Below, piece after piece: positions 12,433 through 25,581 of a DNA stretch of 64,000 nt. This stretch comes from Linanthus parryae (taxonomy: Eukaryota > Streptophyta > Magnoliopsida > Ericales > Polemoniaceae). Under the pieces are notes generated by a model, which made no database searches, was not told the origin of the DNA, and was given only the letters and a program-made list of their open reading frames with translations. Location: NCBI GenBank assembly GCA_023055425.1, contig JALGPY010000003.1, forward strand, positions 74,313,491 to 74,377,490, written 5' to 3'. Both the position numbers and the translations under genes were made by a program. Within the stretch, counting starts at the first letter, position 1, and every line of letters begins with the position of its first letter.

Positions 12433-13806
12433 TATAGCAGCTTATCACGACTATGAGATCTAGCAGATGGATGTCAAAACATCGTTTCTTTATGGAAGCC
12501 TCCTTGAGGATGTGTACATGACACAACTAGAGAATTTTGAGGATCCAGAGCATGCCAACAAAGTGTGTAAGTTGCAGCGAACCATTTATGGATTGAAGCA
12601 AGCTTCTAGGAGTTGGAATCGACATTTTGATGACGCGGTCAAAAGAGTTTTACTTTATCAAAAACGAAGATGAACCTTGTGTCTACAAGAAAGTTAGTGG
12701 GAGCTCTGTTGTATTTCTGGTCTTGTATATGGATGACATACTACTCATTGGAAACAATGTCCCTACCTTGCAGTCTGTTAAAGATCAGCTAGGGAATTGC
12801 TTCTCAATGAAAGACATAGAGGATGCAGCTTATATACTTGGTATCAAGATCTATAGAGATAAATCAAGGAAGTTGCTCGGACTAAGTCAAAGTACATATA
12901 CAGACAAGGTATTGAAACAGTTCAACATGCAAGAATCAAAGAAAGGATTCTTGCCCATGTCGCATGGAGTCACCCTTACGAAAGTTGATTTTCCTTTCGA
13001 TCAGATTGAGGAGGATCGTATGAGCAAGATCCCGTATGCGTCAGCTGTTGGATATATCATGTACGCCGTGTTGTGTACTAGACCAGATGTGTCATACACC
13101 TTGAGTATGACAAAGCAGATACCAGTCCAATTCGGGTGAGAGTCACTAGGTTGCTGTCAAGATTATCCTTAAGTACTTGAGAAATACTAAGGATGCATTC
13201 TTGATTATATGGAGGGGAGGAAGAACTCAGTTTAATAGGTTACACTGACGCGAGCTTCCAAAACGACAAGGATGATTACAAATCGCAGTCGCGTAATGTA
13301 TTTTGCTTAATAGAGGAAATATGAGCTGGAAGAGTTCCAGAAAGATTCAGTTATCGATTCAACAATATAGACGGAGTATATTACTGCATCAGATGCACAT
13401 ATTCAGAAGATTCCATCTCATTCGAGATTATCGATAGAGGAGATGTGAATATATGCAAAGTACCTACATATGACATCCTTGCGGACATTCTTACCAAACC
13501 CCTTGCTCAACGAAAGCATGAGGGTTGCGCTTGATCAATAGGCATATGAGATTCACCAAATTGGCTCTAGTGGAAGTGGGAGACTGTTGGTGTAGATGCC
13601 TAGAGGCAATCTAGTTTAGTATGAACATTGATTTGGCTAGAATATTCATTTTATTATTTAATATAATGAAGTGCTTAGATTACAATTGTTGTTTATCTTA
13701 AATATCTCTAGTCAAGTATATTGATTAATAGGAAAATCAATATGCATGGATACTAGTATGAGGGTTGATTGATACAGAGATATCAAGTCTAACGCATGGG
13801 AATGCA
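12433..13806 (+). mobile_element. Ty1/copia fragment F: RT, RNase H and start of 3' LTR
   Basis: The reverse transcriptase begins inside the AAYHDYEI region and carries the catalytic YMDD/YVDD-type loop (LYMDDILLIG, about 12724-12750). A frameshift occurs near 12640 and RNase H (GYTDASFQ-like) decays after 13140. The polypurine tract AAGTGGGAGAC precedes the LTR, which starts TGTTGG at 13585. Only about 220 bp of LTR remain before element E begins at 13807. The 5' half of the element is missing or is the inverted segment at 11662-12343. Confidence 0.85.
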
Positions 13807-14226
13807 TGTAAGGTTTTGATGCAGGATATGTAGCGGAATAACAAAAATAGTCCTGATCAAATCCCTCCACGGATCGCAGGCAAGCATTCATAACATGATG
13901 AAAGTAAGAACTGTGTACCTTGTTGATTTGTGTGATCACTACGAAGAATTGTGTCTTCGTCTCTACCGGTATCCACACCTAGGATTTCAAGCTGGAATCC
14001 CCTATACGTCTAGTGCTAGTTACGTCGAAGAGGGAGGAAAAATGATTACACAAAACGGAGCAACCAGGGCCGACGGGTGAGGTCGACAGCAAGGGGGGAG
14101 GACGCTCCTTTGGGGCAATCTAAGGACTTCTTTATATTAAATATCTCCATAAATAAGAAATGAATATTCTAGCGAAAACAATGTTCATACTAAATAAATT
14201 TTGCCTTTAGGGAATCTACTGCAACA
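13807..14226 (-). repeat. 3' LTR of copia element E, internally deleted
   Basis: Reading the minus strand, it starts TGTTGCAGTAGATTCCC at 14226, next to the polypurine tract GTGGGAGAC, and ends CCTTACA at 13807. Related LTRs here are about 1.4 kb; this one jumps from about base 100 to the GC-rich part near its end, losing about 1 kb. It begins inside the LTR of fragment F, so E may have inserted there. Confidence 0.75.
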
Positions 14227-15104
14227 GTCTCCCACTTGCACTAGAGCCAATCTGGTGCATCTCATATGCCTATAGATCTAGTGTGTCCTTCATGCTTTCG
14301 CTGAACAAGCAGTTTTGTAAGTGGATCTGAAAGATTATTGTCTGTTGGAATCTTGCATATCTTCACATCTCCTCTATCGACGATCTCTCGAATGAGATGT
14401 AATCTCCTAAGTACATGCTTGGATTTCCGGTGTTACCTGGGTTCCTTGGCTTGTGCGATCGCCCCAGTATTGTCACAATACAACACAATTGGATCCACTA
14501 TGCTAGGAACCACACCCAGTTCAGTGACGAACTTCATAATTCAAACAGCCTCCTTTGTTGCGCCTGACGCAACAATGTACTCAGCTTCATTTGTAGAATC
14601 AGCAATCGTCTCTTGCTTGGAACTGTTCGAACTTACAGCTCCTCTATTCAGACAAAACACATAACCCGACTGCGATCTATAGTCTTCCTTGTAGGTTTGG
14701 AAGCTCGCGTCAGTGTAACCTAATACATTGATTTCTTCCTCCCCTCCAAATGTCAAGAATACATCCATAGTTCTTCTCAAATACTTAAGAATATTCTTGA
14801 CAACAATTCAGTGACTCTCACCCGGACTGGGCTGGTATATTCTTGCCATACTCAACGCGTATGACACATCTGGTTTAGTACATAACATGGCGTACATGAT
14901 AGATCCAATAGCCGACGCATATGGGATCTTACTCATGCGGTCCTTCTCAATCTGATTGGAAGGACATGCAGCCTTCGTAAGGGTGACTCCATGTGACGGG
15001 CAAGAATCCTTTCTTTGCTCTTGTATGTTGAACCGCTTGAACACCTTGTATATATATGTACTTTGAGTTAGGCCGATCAGCTACCTAGATCTAACCCTAT
15101 AGAT
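14227..15104 (-). pseudogene. Copia element E pol, C-terminal part (RT end, RNase H)
   Basis: Minus-strand frames at 14541-14780 (MDVFLTFGGEEEINV, GYTDASFQTY, SSNSSKQETIADSTN) and 14808-15044 (FNIQEQRKDSCPSHGVTL, RMSKIPYASAIGSIMYAM) match RNase H and the RT connection of copia pol. The frame is broken between them. The gene is cut at 15105-15109 by insertion of element B and resumes at 36447. Confidence 0.85.
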
Positions 15105-15109
15105 CGTGA

Positions 15110-16521
15110 TGTAGGGTTTTGATCATGGATACGCAGCGGAATAAACAATAATTTATCCAATCAAGACCCTCCAAGGATCACAGGAAGAGAATTCATAACG
15201 ATATTAAAGGATTCATAACAAGTACCTTGTAAGTTTCCTGTGATGACTACAAACACAAATATTGTTGTGTCTCTACGGTTGAATCACGCCTAGGATTGAG
15301 ATCTAGATCCTCCAAATCCTTGTGCTAGCTAGGAATGATGGAAGAGGAAGAAGAAATCACGCAACGGAAACCAAGAGGAGGGTTCGGCCTCCTCTCTTGG
15401 CCGACGGGTAGGGGTTGACGACAAAGGGGCTTCGGCCTCTTTGTTTGTCTTGCTCTCTCCTTGCTTCTCTCCTACTCAAGTAATGTTATGAGCATTGGTA
15501 TGTAGGAAGGAAGCTAGGAGCATCATTTATATCGTCCAACGACTCCTTGCTTAGGACATAAAGGCCCTCTACTAATCCTACTCAAGTTCGGATTAGCCAA
15601 ACTTGCATATTAGGCCTACTAAGTTAGCAAGTTGTTGCATGTTGATCATTATAATTAATTAATCATATTAATTAATTCCCAAGTCTAGTTCAATCCATAT
15701 GCGTGTGACCCTGTAGGTTTCTACTTAGTTGGTAGTAACTTTTACTAACATGGAGCAGTGTCTAGCAACACATCCATTCCACCCAGCTAATAGAAATAGT
15801 CATCCGACATACCTTGTGAAAGTATTTTCTCATCCCTTTGTCTCTATATCCGGATTGGACACGAGACATACAAGTCACACTCGTATATTCAATCCATATT
15901 TTCTCTATCCTGGGAATAGCCTTATTCGTGCAAATAACATCAATATCCCATATTGATTTATTTGAGTCTGGCCAAACATTTTATAAGCACTATCCCTCGA
16001 GTGGCCACGGATATTTGCTCTCGTTATGTGGGAGGGACAAATTCTATCTACGTCACTACGATATCTAATCTTGCTTCATATTGTGTCCGATACGCGCCTT
16101 TATGACTACCCAGTCACGGTGTAGTGTTTGACGCTACCAAAACACAATATTCCACAACTAGATGATCTGGTGACTTCAAGTCTAAGGATGACAATACTGT
16201 TTTCACTACGAGAAGCCTTTGTGACTTTAACATAACCAGTATGTTGCCTTCTCGGAGATGGGTCAATCCAGTATGCTATTACTCTTAATGCATACCCATG
16301 TGTTGGATCGTGATATCTCCACATCAATCCAACCCCATACTTTTCTGTAGATGATTGTCCTGTTAATCAGTATAATGGACTAGGGATATTTAAGATAAAC
16401 AACACAATTGTAAATCTAATGACTTCATTATATTAAGTATCTCAATAAATAATACAATGAATATTCTAGCCAATTATTGTTCATACTAAAATAGATTGCC
16501 TCTAGGGAATCTTTTCCAACA
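15110..16521 (-). repeat. 3' LTR of copia element B
   Basis: Reads TGTTGGAAAAGATTCCC to AAAACCCTACA on the minus strand, 1412 bp. The GC-rich part near 15370-15450 matches the 5' leader-like segments of its relatives. The same length is recovered for the split 5' LTR, which supports the border calls. Confidence 0.92.
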
Positions 16522-19500
16522 GTCTCCCACTTGCACTAGAGCCAATCTGGTGCATCTCGTATGCCAATGTTCCTTGTGTGCCCTTCATGCTTGCGCTGAA
16601 AAAGCGGCTTTGTAAGTTGATATGACAGATTATCATCTTTAGGAATATTGCATATCCGAACATCTTCTGTATCGATAGTATCTCGAATAGGATGGAACTT
16701 CCTGAATACGTGCTTGGATTTCTGGTGTGACCTGGGTTCCTTTGATTTCGCGATCGCTCCAGTTTTGTCACAATACAACTCTACTGGATCGACAATGCTA
16801 GGAACCACACCGAGATCAGTGATGAACTTCCTAATCCAAACAGCCTCCTTTGCTGCGCCATTAGCATCAATGTACTCAACCTCTGTCGTAGAATCAGCCA
16901 CCGTCTCTTGCTTGGAACTCTTCCAGCTCATCGTTGTTCCATTCAGGCAAAACACAAACCCCGACTGTGATCTTGAATCATATATGTCGGTTTGGAAGCT
17001 TGCATTCGTGTAACCCCTTACACGTAACTCCTCATCACCTCCAAATATCAAGAACGCATCCTTAGTTCTTCTCAAGTACTTTATGATTTTCTTGACTGCA
17101 ATCCAGTGATTTTCACCTGGATTGGACTGATATATGATTGTCATACTTAATGCGTATGACACATCTAGTCTAGTACATAACATGGCGTACATGATGGATC
17201 CTATGGCCGAGGCATAGGGAACCCTACTCATGCTTTCCTTCTCAATCTCATTGGAAGGATAACCACTCTTCGAAAGAGTGATTCCATGCGAAATGGGCGA
17301 GGATCCCTTCTTGGAATCTTGCATGTTGAACCGCTTCAACACCTTGTATATATATGTACTTTGACTTAGGCCGAGCAACTTTCAAGATCTATCTCTATAG
17401 ATCTTGATACCAAGTATATAAGCTGCTTCTCCCAAGTCTTTCATTGAGAAACACTTTCCTAGCCAATCTTTAACAGATTGCAGCATAGGAATGTCGTTTC
17501 CAATGAGTAGTATGTCATCCACATACAAGAACAGAAAAGCAACAGAGCTCCCACTAACCTTCTTGTATACACAAGATTCATCTTCGTTTCTAATGAAGCC
17601 AAAGTCTTTGACTGCTTCATCAAAACGTCGATTCCAACTCCTAGAAGCTTGCTTAAATCCATAAATGGATCGCTGCAACTTACAGACTTTGTTGGCTTGC
17701 TTTGGATCTTCAAAACCCTCAGGCTGTGTCATGTACACGTCCTCGAGGAGACTCCCATACATGAATGCTATTTTGACATCCACCTGTCAAATCTCATAGT
17801 TGTAGTAAGCAGCAATAGCAAGTAAGATTCGGATGGATTTGGTCATTGCAACTGGTGAAAAGGTTTCATCATAGTCTATACCATGAATCTGTCTGAATCC
17901 TTTAGCCACCAATCGGTCCTTGTAGGTAATCACATTACCATCCATGTCGATCTTCTTCTTGAAGACCCACTTGCACCCTATGGGCCGAGCCCCTTTTGGG
18001 TGGTTCCATCAAAGTCAATACTTTGTTGGTATACATGGATTCCATCTCGGATCTCATGGCCTCAAGCCATTTTTTAGAGTCCGGCCCTTTTATGGCCCCT
18101 CCATAGGTAGTAGGCTCATCATCTATGAGCAACGTATTGCCAAACTCAGTCACGAGAAGTCCATACATCTATGGCTCCTGGCGCACTCTACTAGATCTAC
18201 GAAGTTCTTGTGTTACTTGAATAGGCTGCTCCACAACCTCTTGTGGTTCCTGTTCATATTCCATAGTAGGATCAATACTTCGTGGTTCTTGAACTTCTTC
18301 AACTTGTACAGTCCTCCCACTTGCTTCTTTAGAGACAAACTCTCTTTCTAGAAACACGCAGGACCGAGCAACAAAAACTTTGTTCTCAATTGGATTGTAG
18401 AAATAATATCCATTAGTTTCCTTAGGGTATCCCAAAAAATTGCATTTGTCCGACTCAGGCCCTAGCTTGTCTGATAGTAAACGATTTACATAGACATCAC
18501 ATCCCCAAATCTTCATGAATGACACTGTGGGACGACTCCCACTCCACATCTCATGTGGTGTTTTCATGACTGATTTAGATGGAACACGGTTAATGGTAAA
18601 AGCTGCACTCAATAGAGCGTAGCCCCAAAATGATAATGGAAGATCAGTTTGACACATCATAGATCGAACCATATCCAATAGAGTTCGATTCCTCCTCTGA
18701 GACACACCATTCCACTGTGGCGTTCTGGGTGGAGTGAGTTGGGATATTGTCCCACACTCTCTAAGATAGTCGTCAAACTCTTGGCTCAAGTATTCTCCTC
18801 CACGATCCAATCGTAGAGCCTTAATACTTTTGCCAAGTTGCTTCGCTACTTCATTCTTGAAATCTTTGAACTTTTCAAAGGATTCAAATTTGGCCCTCAT
18901 AAGGTATACAAATCCATATCTACTGAAATCATCAGTAAATATGATGAAGTAGACGTAACCACCCCTGGCGGGCGTGGCAAATGGCCCACACACATCAGTA
19001 TGCAAGAGTGCCAATTGCTCACTAGTCCTATCACCTTTCTTATTGAAAGGGGACTTTGTCATTTTCCCCAATAAACAACCCTCACATGTCTCATATGATT
19101 CAAAATCAAATGAGTAAAGAAATCCATCCTTATGGAGCCTAGATACATGTTTCTCGTTTATATGGCCTAAACGACCGTGCCACAGATAAGCAGAAGTTAA
19201 ATTATTCATTTTAATCCTCTTGGTATTAATGTTATAGACATGATTGCTTAGATCAAGGATATATAATCCATTAAATAATTGCCCACTACAATAGTAAATA
19301 CTATCAAAATAAATGGAACAACAATTGTTCTTTATTGAAATAGTAAAACCATCATTGTCCAAACAAGAAATAGAAATAATGTTTCTGCATCAGCATGCAC
19401 AAAATAGCAATTATTTAATTCTAAAACTAATCCTGAAGGCAGAGACAGCTCGTACATGCCTAAGGCAAATGCAACAACTCTTGCTTCATTCCCAACGCGC

Positions 19501-19730
19501 GCGTCTATCTCCCCTTTAGCCAATATTGTACTTCTCTTTAGATCCTGCACATTTCGACAAATGTGAGATCCACGTCCCGTATCCAATACCCATGATGAAG
19601 AGATAGTTAAATTGACATCTATAACAAAAATACCTGGTGGTGGTGGAATCACTATTCTAAGCTTCTTATCCTCCATATATTGGGCAGTTCCTCCTCCAGT
19701 GTCTAGGCTAACTGCAGTAGTGACACTCAC
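16522..19730 (-). pseudogene. Copia element B pol (protease, integrase, RT, RNase H)
   Basis: On the minus strand: protease with the D-T-G site (WVLDTGRGSHIC, near 19575), integrase zinc finger (WHGRLGHINEKH, CEGCLLGK) and core (LLHTDVCGPF, FTDDFSRYGF, LDRGGEYLSQEF) in the frame 19362-18169, then RT with LYVDDILLIGND (17382-17783) and RNase H (16536-17378). Stops or shifts occur near 19362, at 18169 (after RVRQEP), near 17970 and near 17380. The integrase domain is the best preserved. It is a decayed copy. Confidence 0.9.
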
Positions 19731-19845
19731 CTTTAGTCACACCTTTAGCAATGCCACCAACAGGCTTAAGGGCAGATTCCTTGGGTTTGGCAAGGGCTTT
19801 GCCTTTTCCCTTGGAGGTAGAGGCAAACCTTTTGCCCTTTCCTTT

Positions 19846-20256
19846 CTACACCATCATTATGGATTTTCCCTTACCCTTGTTGATGCTTTGTTCAGCTGTC
19901 CTCAACATATTGAGTAAATTTGGCAGAGGTTTCACGATCTCATTCATGTTATAGCTCATGATGAACTGTCCATAACTTTCAGGCAATGATTGCAAGATGA
20001 GATCGGTGGCCAACTCTTGACCTAACGGAAACCCTAGGCGGCCGAGGCTCTCAAGATATCCGATTATACGTAACATGTGCAGCCCAACCAGGTTCCCTTC
20101 TGACAGATGACATTTGAACAATGCCTTGGAAACTTCATACCTCTCAACCCTAGCCTGCTCTTGGAAGAGCTGCTTCAAGTGTGAGATCATATCGACTGCA
20201 TTCATGTCCTCATGTTGCTTCTGAAGCTCAAAGGACATGGTGCAAAGCATTATCGT
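19846..20256 (-). pseudogene. Copia element B gag, main part
   Basis: The minus-strand frame has the copia gag signature seen in all relatives here: MSFELQKQHEDMNAVDMISH, LFQEQARVERYEVSKALFKC, EGNLVGLHMLRIIGYLESL, ATDLILQSLPESYGQFIMSY. It is cut near 20256 by the gypsy fragment; the N-terminal codons are at 23447-23546. Confidence 0.85.
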
Positions 20257-21896
20257 ATCAGTTACAAAGAAATAAAATGTGAAGAAAATCTTCAAGTTTG
20301 TGAAGGAAATTACATGCATATTACAACTTCACGTTTGTAGATTTATTTGGATGTTGTCACTCAGTGTGCAAGTTAATTGGTAGAATTCTTGCAAATCCAC
20401 GTTAATAAGACGAGTGACAAATTTAGGTTATGAAGAGTTATGAATTTAAATCGTTGTTTGAAGTTCGATTGGAACACTAGGTGGGAGCATATGGGTAAAA
20501 ATCACATAGATGGAATACAGAGTCCTTAGTTTTCGCTAGGCGAAACGGTCGATTAAATGAAACATTACCTCGTGTATTTCCAAGTACTAAACTTATAAAA
20601 GAACCTACCAGGAAAAATGCGGCCCCTATGTGGCCTTAAGACATAGTTAAGAACTTAAATGTATACAAGTTTAGTACCGAATTTGTACAAAGGACCAACT
20701 ATAAAGTCACAGACCTCTCTTAGCTTGAATATTGACTTTTTAAAAGTTTTATTAATGATATGGCAATATGTGATATGATTTGTATGAATTGTATATGATT
20801 ACGTACTAGTATGAACATTTGATGAAAGGCAAATATATGATGAGAAGTCTATTGCCATATGGTTAAGATCATGATATTGTGATAGCCAAACAGGCTTGCT
20901 CGAAGACATTGATTTGAGAATTTTGCATGACAATATAGTAGAATCACAGATCTAGTTGCCCGGTTTGGGGCAACAATATTTTTAAGAAAGAGGAAAGATG
21001 TATAGTAAGAAAACTTACGTGAAAATTTTGATTATATGTTAGCAATGATTGTGTTCCGCGTGCCACATTACATACTTATATACACACATGATATATTATG
21101 TTTTTATTGTATAACACATTAGGGAATGCAATAGGTTATGGTGTAAGGAGCAAGCCGATAGATCGAACCTTTACAACACCACGAAGAGTCATGAATCAAA
21201 CATCCTAATCGATATTGGAAATCATTGGGTTCGTCAGAGTGCCTAGTGATACAAATGAGTTAAGAAGGTAACCCAAATGAGGACCAACTTACCAAATATA
21301 TATATATACATATATATATTTAAAAAAAATATAAGGGGGACTAGAATTATGACCTAAAGGAAATGATCTCTCTGACAACAATGACACGGCGAACAGACTA
21401 GTGTTGCACCGGGAACAAAGAATCCTAAAGTAAGCGTATAGGAAGTTGATACCGCTAACCTGGACAAGATGGATCCAAATATCAGATGAACAAATGTCAG
21501 GATGAGAGGACCTTCTAACGAAGAATTATGGAAGAAATTTAAAGAGACGTTGGAAGTTAGAACAAAGGTTGCATGATTAGCCTACTAAGTTTTAGATGGT
21601 CGCGGAGTTTCGGTATTGTGTGAATCGGTAAGCCTTTACGGGTTGTTGGAAATGCGTAACTCGACGTCATGCCTGGGTAGCTTAAGTTTCATTCCTGATG
21701 GTGTCTATACTCTACATAAATTTCTTTGTTTGAAGTCTTGTTATTAAAGTCATGACTTTGAACTTTAACTCACGTTTAAGAAATGGTTTATCTTGGAGTC
21801 AGGGAACCCACAAGATTGTGTGTGCGGTATCATGGGAGTATACCCTAATTCCTCAATGTATGTCCCGTACTAATTGTAATATCAAATGAGAATTCA

Positions 21897-22091
21897 ATGA
21901 GACTTTGGCAGTTTACTAAAACAAGAGGTACGCATGTTAAACTGGTAAAAAAAATCATTTGGACCAACCACCTAACCAAGAAGGCAATATCGGAAGTTGA
22001 TGAGGCAATGAAGAAGAAACATCCTCACTTGTTTAATGAAGCAATAAATCGAATTTCGGGGATGTCACTCCCAGAGGGGGAGATTATGTAA
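21897..22091 (+). pseudogene. Remnant of gypsy integrase C-terminus (chromodomain end)
   Basis: Sixty-four codons ending at the usual position shortly before the polypurine tract. The W-x-N-H-x-x-x-x-A pattern followed by an acidic helix and HPHLF is characteristic of the tail of plant chromovirus integrases. The upstream pol is not recognisable. Confidence 0.5.
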
Positions 22092-22317
22092 CCCTTCATT
22101 TTCGCACGTTACATCTATTATTAACCCAAAACGTCATGCTTAACACCTAGATAACTAGAAGTGATCATTGTAAGTCATGACATTACATGATATTACTTGG
22201 GCATTTCATGTCACATCTGTACATCGATAAATGCCTGCGTCCTTACACCGTACATGGCTCGCATATCATATCGTAGTGCTAGCTTCGGGGACGAAGCTCT
22301 TTTTAAGGGGGATATGA

Positions 22318-23446
22318 TGTAACACCCCGTTTTTATATGAAGGGCAAATTAGTAAATTGACGCTCAAGGATCGATTACGAGTTGCTAGAAATAGTTCGAT
22401 TAATATTTTTGGATTTATGATTTAATTGGGAGGCTAAGTATGTAATCACTATTTTTATTATAAGTTAAATTATTTACAATTAGTTTATATAAAATAAGCT
22501 TAAATAATACACCTAAATAATACATTATAATCATACTATTGATGCTACCAAACTATTTTAACAATTTTCACATACTTGTGGTACTACCAAACACATCCAA
22601 TTATTTCTACCTACTTAAGAGTGCACCCAGAGCACCATACAATTTTTCCGAAGTTCCCTATTGGCTAATTGACGAAGACTTTATAGCTATTGGCCATTTG
22701 ACTTGACCAATTGACCTAGTCTAGTGGACACCTAATTTCTTTACCATAATTTAATCTCCTCCTCTTACCCTCTTCTTCTCCCTCAGTACTGAAGATACAA
22801 CCCCCTACACCATCGCCAACACCACCACCCACACCACCATCACCACCGTCCATCTCTCTCACCCCCTCTGTGCCTATGTTTCTCTCTGTCCCTCTCTCCG
22901 TCTCTCTCTCTCTCTTTCTCTCTTCTCTGCCCCCTCCGGTGAAAAACAGAGGCAGCAGCAGCGGTGGCCGAAGGCCACCACCGCCGCGAACCCGACGGGA
23001 AAACCCCCTGAACCGGCTGCTCCATATCTCCCTCACTCTTAGACAGCAGCCTCTCTCCCTCCCCCACTGTTCTCTCTCTCTGATCGATCGAAGGACCAGC
23101 AAGACAAGCGGTGACGAAGCCGCCGCCGAAGCAAGCCCGAAGGTAACCCGACGGGAACTCGGGTCCGACCATTCTACCGCCCTTCTCCCCTTACAGCAAC
23201 GTCCCCACGACCCTAGAGGTTCGACCAAGATTCGGACGCTCCAATTCCGGCGACCCATCCATCAGAGTGCCATGATTTCCGGCGAGAAGCTCATCCCGAA
23301 ACTCGAACTCGATTCTCTATCATCCGGTACTCGATTTTGATAATTTTTGGCACTAATCACATTTTCGCGACTTGAATTTGAGTTTTATAGCCTTGAAATC
23401 GAATGGGTATCAAAGAATAATCAGATTGGTGATTTGGGTGTTGCAC
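22318..23446 (+). repeat. Truncated gypsy-type LTR (TGTAACACCCCG start)
   Basis: The start TGTAACACC directly follows a purine tract. The later part (22740-23330) is CT- and CCG-rich and gives long chance open frames on both strands; these are not genes. The 3' end is missing, replaced by copia B gag at 23447. Confidence 0.65.
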
Positions 23447-23546
23447 TTAAGCTTCTGTACCAGTCTAGAAAATTGGTTCCAGAGAGCTTGTCCTTCTCAA
23501 GGACAGAGCGTAGGGAATGTGATGAACTCAATGAGTTGTTTCCCAT
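23447..23546 (-). pseudogene. Copia element B gag, N-terminal part
   Basis: The minus strand starts at ATG 23546 (GGA AAC AAC TCA) and runs in frame through the LEKDKLSGTNFLDWYRS-like region, then ends at the gypsy insert. It matches the gag starts at 30205 and 57570. Confidence 0.8.
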
Positions 23547-25014
23547 TGTAATTCTAAAAAAGGAAATACACAAGTTTTAGTATTTGTTAACTATTAACTA
23601 TATTTAATAATTGCTAAATTATTAAATACAACTCCCACTATTTTTCTACGGATTAATAACCCTCAAGATATTAATGCACAAAATATCATTATATTTTCTA
23701 GTGGGCCAAGATCTATATTTCGCTTCCTTTTGAGCTTGCTTTGGAAAGTCACCGAAAAGTTAGTTACTTAGGTAGCAAGAACTCCAATTGCATCCCATGC
23801 AACTCTTGGTTCAATTGGGCAAAGAACTCCTATCTATCACATAGATAATCTCAATTGATTGCCTCTAGGTTTTTAATCTTTTTTAAAATTCCTAGTTACG
23901 TCCAACCTCTTACTCCATTAATTGCACATTATATGTGCTATCGCACTACACAATGATGAATCAAGTCGCCTTGCTTTGGCACGCACGAACTTGATTAATT
24001 GATTTGTGATGAGTGTTTAAGTAACGAGAAGGGAAAACGTAATATTTAATTTTGAGGGATTTTTTCTCTTTTAATTTAATTATTTTGTTGATCCATATCA
24101 ACTGATCTACTTATTTGAATTTTGGCAAAACTTCAAATAAAAGATCCGGTTTGTTTAATTATCTTATTATCAAATCACATGCATCAACCATACACCACAA
24201 CAATATTAAGACAATAAAGTAAACATCCACAAAATAGAAATTAACGTGATATGGTATGGCCACCTAGACTAACATATTCCCAAGCAAATGAGAATATCTA
24301 TAAACCCTAAAATAGTAAGAGCATCTCCATGTGACTCCATCTTTTGGTCCATCCTCCATAGCCTTGTGGAATGCTCCATGCTCCATGTTGTGGCTCCTTT
24401 AGTTCTTTGGGCTTCTTTTCTTCAATCTTGGCTATCATCTATTTTATCTAGTACTAGCTAGCATCTATACAAATTGCATATAAACTGTTAAAACCATTTT
24501 TTAACGCGCTTAGTCAATTTTTAATTAATTTTAGGATTACTAGGGTCAAGACGGTCGCAGAGGCCAAACTAACTAGTGGCCGAACCCCTTGGAGTCGCCT
24601 GGGCCGAGCCTAGGACGATCGGCCCAACCCGTGGGGTCGGCCAGACTGCCTAGGCCGAAGGCCTAGGTGGATTTTGCGGCAAGGAAGGAGGGCGGTAACC
24701 GTTGGGGGCCGAACCTCATAGAATTTGTTTCCAAACAACTTCTTCCTTGTTTCCCAAGTCCAAAACGTTTCCAAATTGAAACACCTTTCCAATTTGTGCC
24801 CAAAACCTAGATTCAAGATCCTAAAATTTCTCAAACTCACTAATTCATACATACCATGTAAAATTATGTCTTGGTTGGTTGAATCACATTCAACATGCAT
24901 CTTATATGCTCAATTTGTCGTTTTAACGCAATAATCATCAATTATATGTGAAAAACAACAAAATCGTAACACATAAACTACATTATGCTCTACGACCTTT
25001 GGATCTGATACCAC
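23547..25014 (-). other. Leader and primer-binding site of copia element B
   Basis: About 1.4 kb of untranslated leader lie between the 5' LTR and gag. The primer-binding site is TGGTATCAGATCC on the minus strand (25001-25013), complementary to the 3' end of initiator Met-tRNA with changes. A GC-rich block rich in GGCC (about 24540-24720) matches the leaders of A, C and D. Confidence 0.8.
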
Positions 25015-25581
25015 TGTAGGGTTTTGTTCATGGATACGAAGCGGAATAAATAATAATTTATCCAATCAAGACCCTCCAAGGATCACATGAAGAGAATTTA
25101 TAATGATAGTAAATGATTCATAATAAGTACCTTGTAGGTCTCCTGTGATGACTTTAAACACAAATATTGTTGTGTCTCTACGGTTGATCCGCGCCTAGGA
25201 TTTAGATCTAGATCCTCCTAATCCTTGTGCTAGCTAGGAATGTTGGAAGAGGAAGAAGAAATCACGCAACAGAGACCAAGAAGAGGGTTCGGCCTCCTCT
25301 CTTGGCCGAGGGGTAGGGGCGGACGGCAAAGGGGCTTCAGCCACTTTGTTTGTCTTGCTCTCTCCTAGTTTCTCTCCTACTCAAGTAATGTTATGAGAAT
25401 TAGTATGTAGGGATGAAGCTAGGAGCATCCTTTATATAGTCCAACAACATCCCTTCTTACTACATAAAGACCCTCTCCTAATCCTACTCAAGTTCGGATT
25501 AGCCAACTTCCATATTAGTCCTATTAAGTTAGCAAGTTGTTGCATTTTGATCCTTATAATTAATTAATAATATTAAATTAA
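25015..25581 (-). repeat. 5' LTR of copia element B, distal part
   Basis: The minus-strand end of the LTR next to the primer-binding site. It is cut by element A; the remaining 845 bp are at 35597-36441. The sequence on either side of A joins to match the intact LTR at 15110-16521. Confidence 0.92.

Larger units (their letters stand above)
20257..23446 (+). mobile_element. Truncated Ty3/gypsy chromodomain-type element inside gag of copia B
   Basis: The insert separates the two halves of B gag. Its left 1.6 kb is degraded and not recognised. At 21897-22091 a frame reads VKKIIWTNHLTKKAISEVD then KKKHPHLFNEA, resembling the end of a chromodomain integrase. A purine run (AAGGGGGATATGA) leads to an LTR starting TGTAACACCCCG at 22318, truncated at about 23446. 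No target-site duplication was found and about 120 bp of B gag are missing, so the borders are not a clean insertion. Confidence 0.6.

Noticed and set aside
22716..23340. Long overlapping frames on both strands (110-180 codons)
   Set aside because: They lie in the CT- and CCG-rich part of a gypsy LTR; no domain is visible and both strands are open because of composition.
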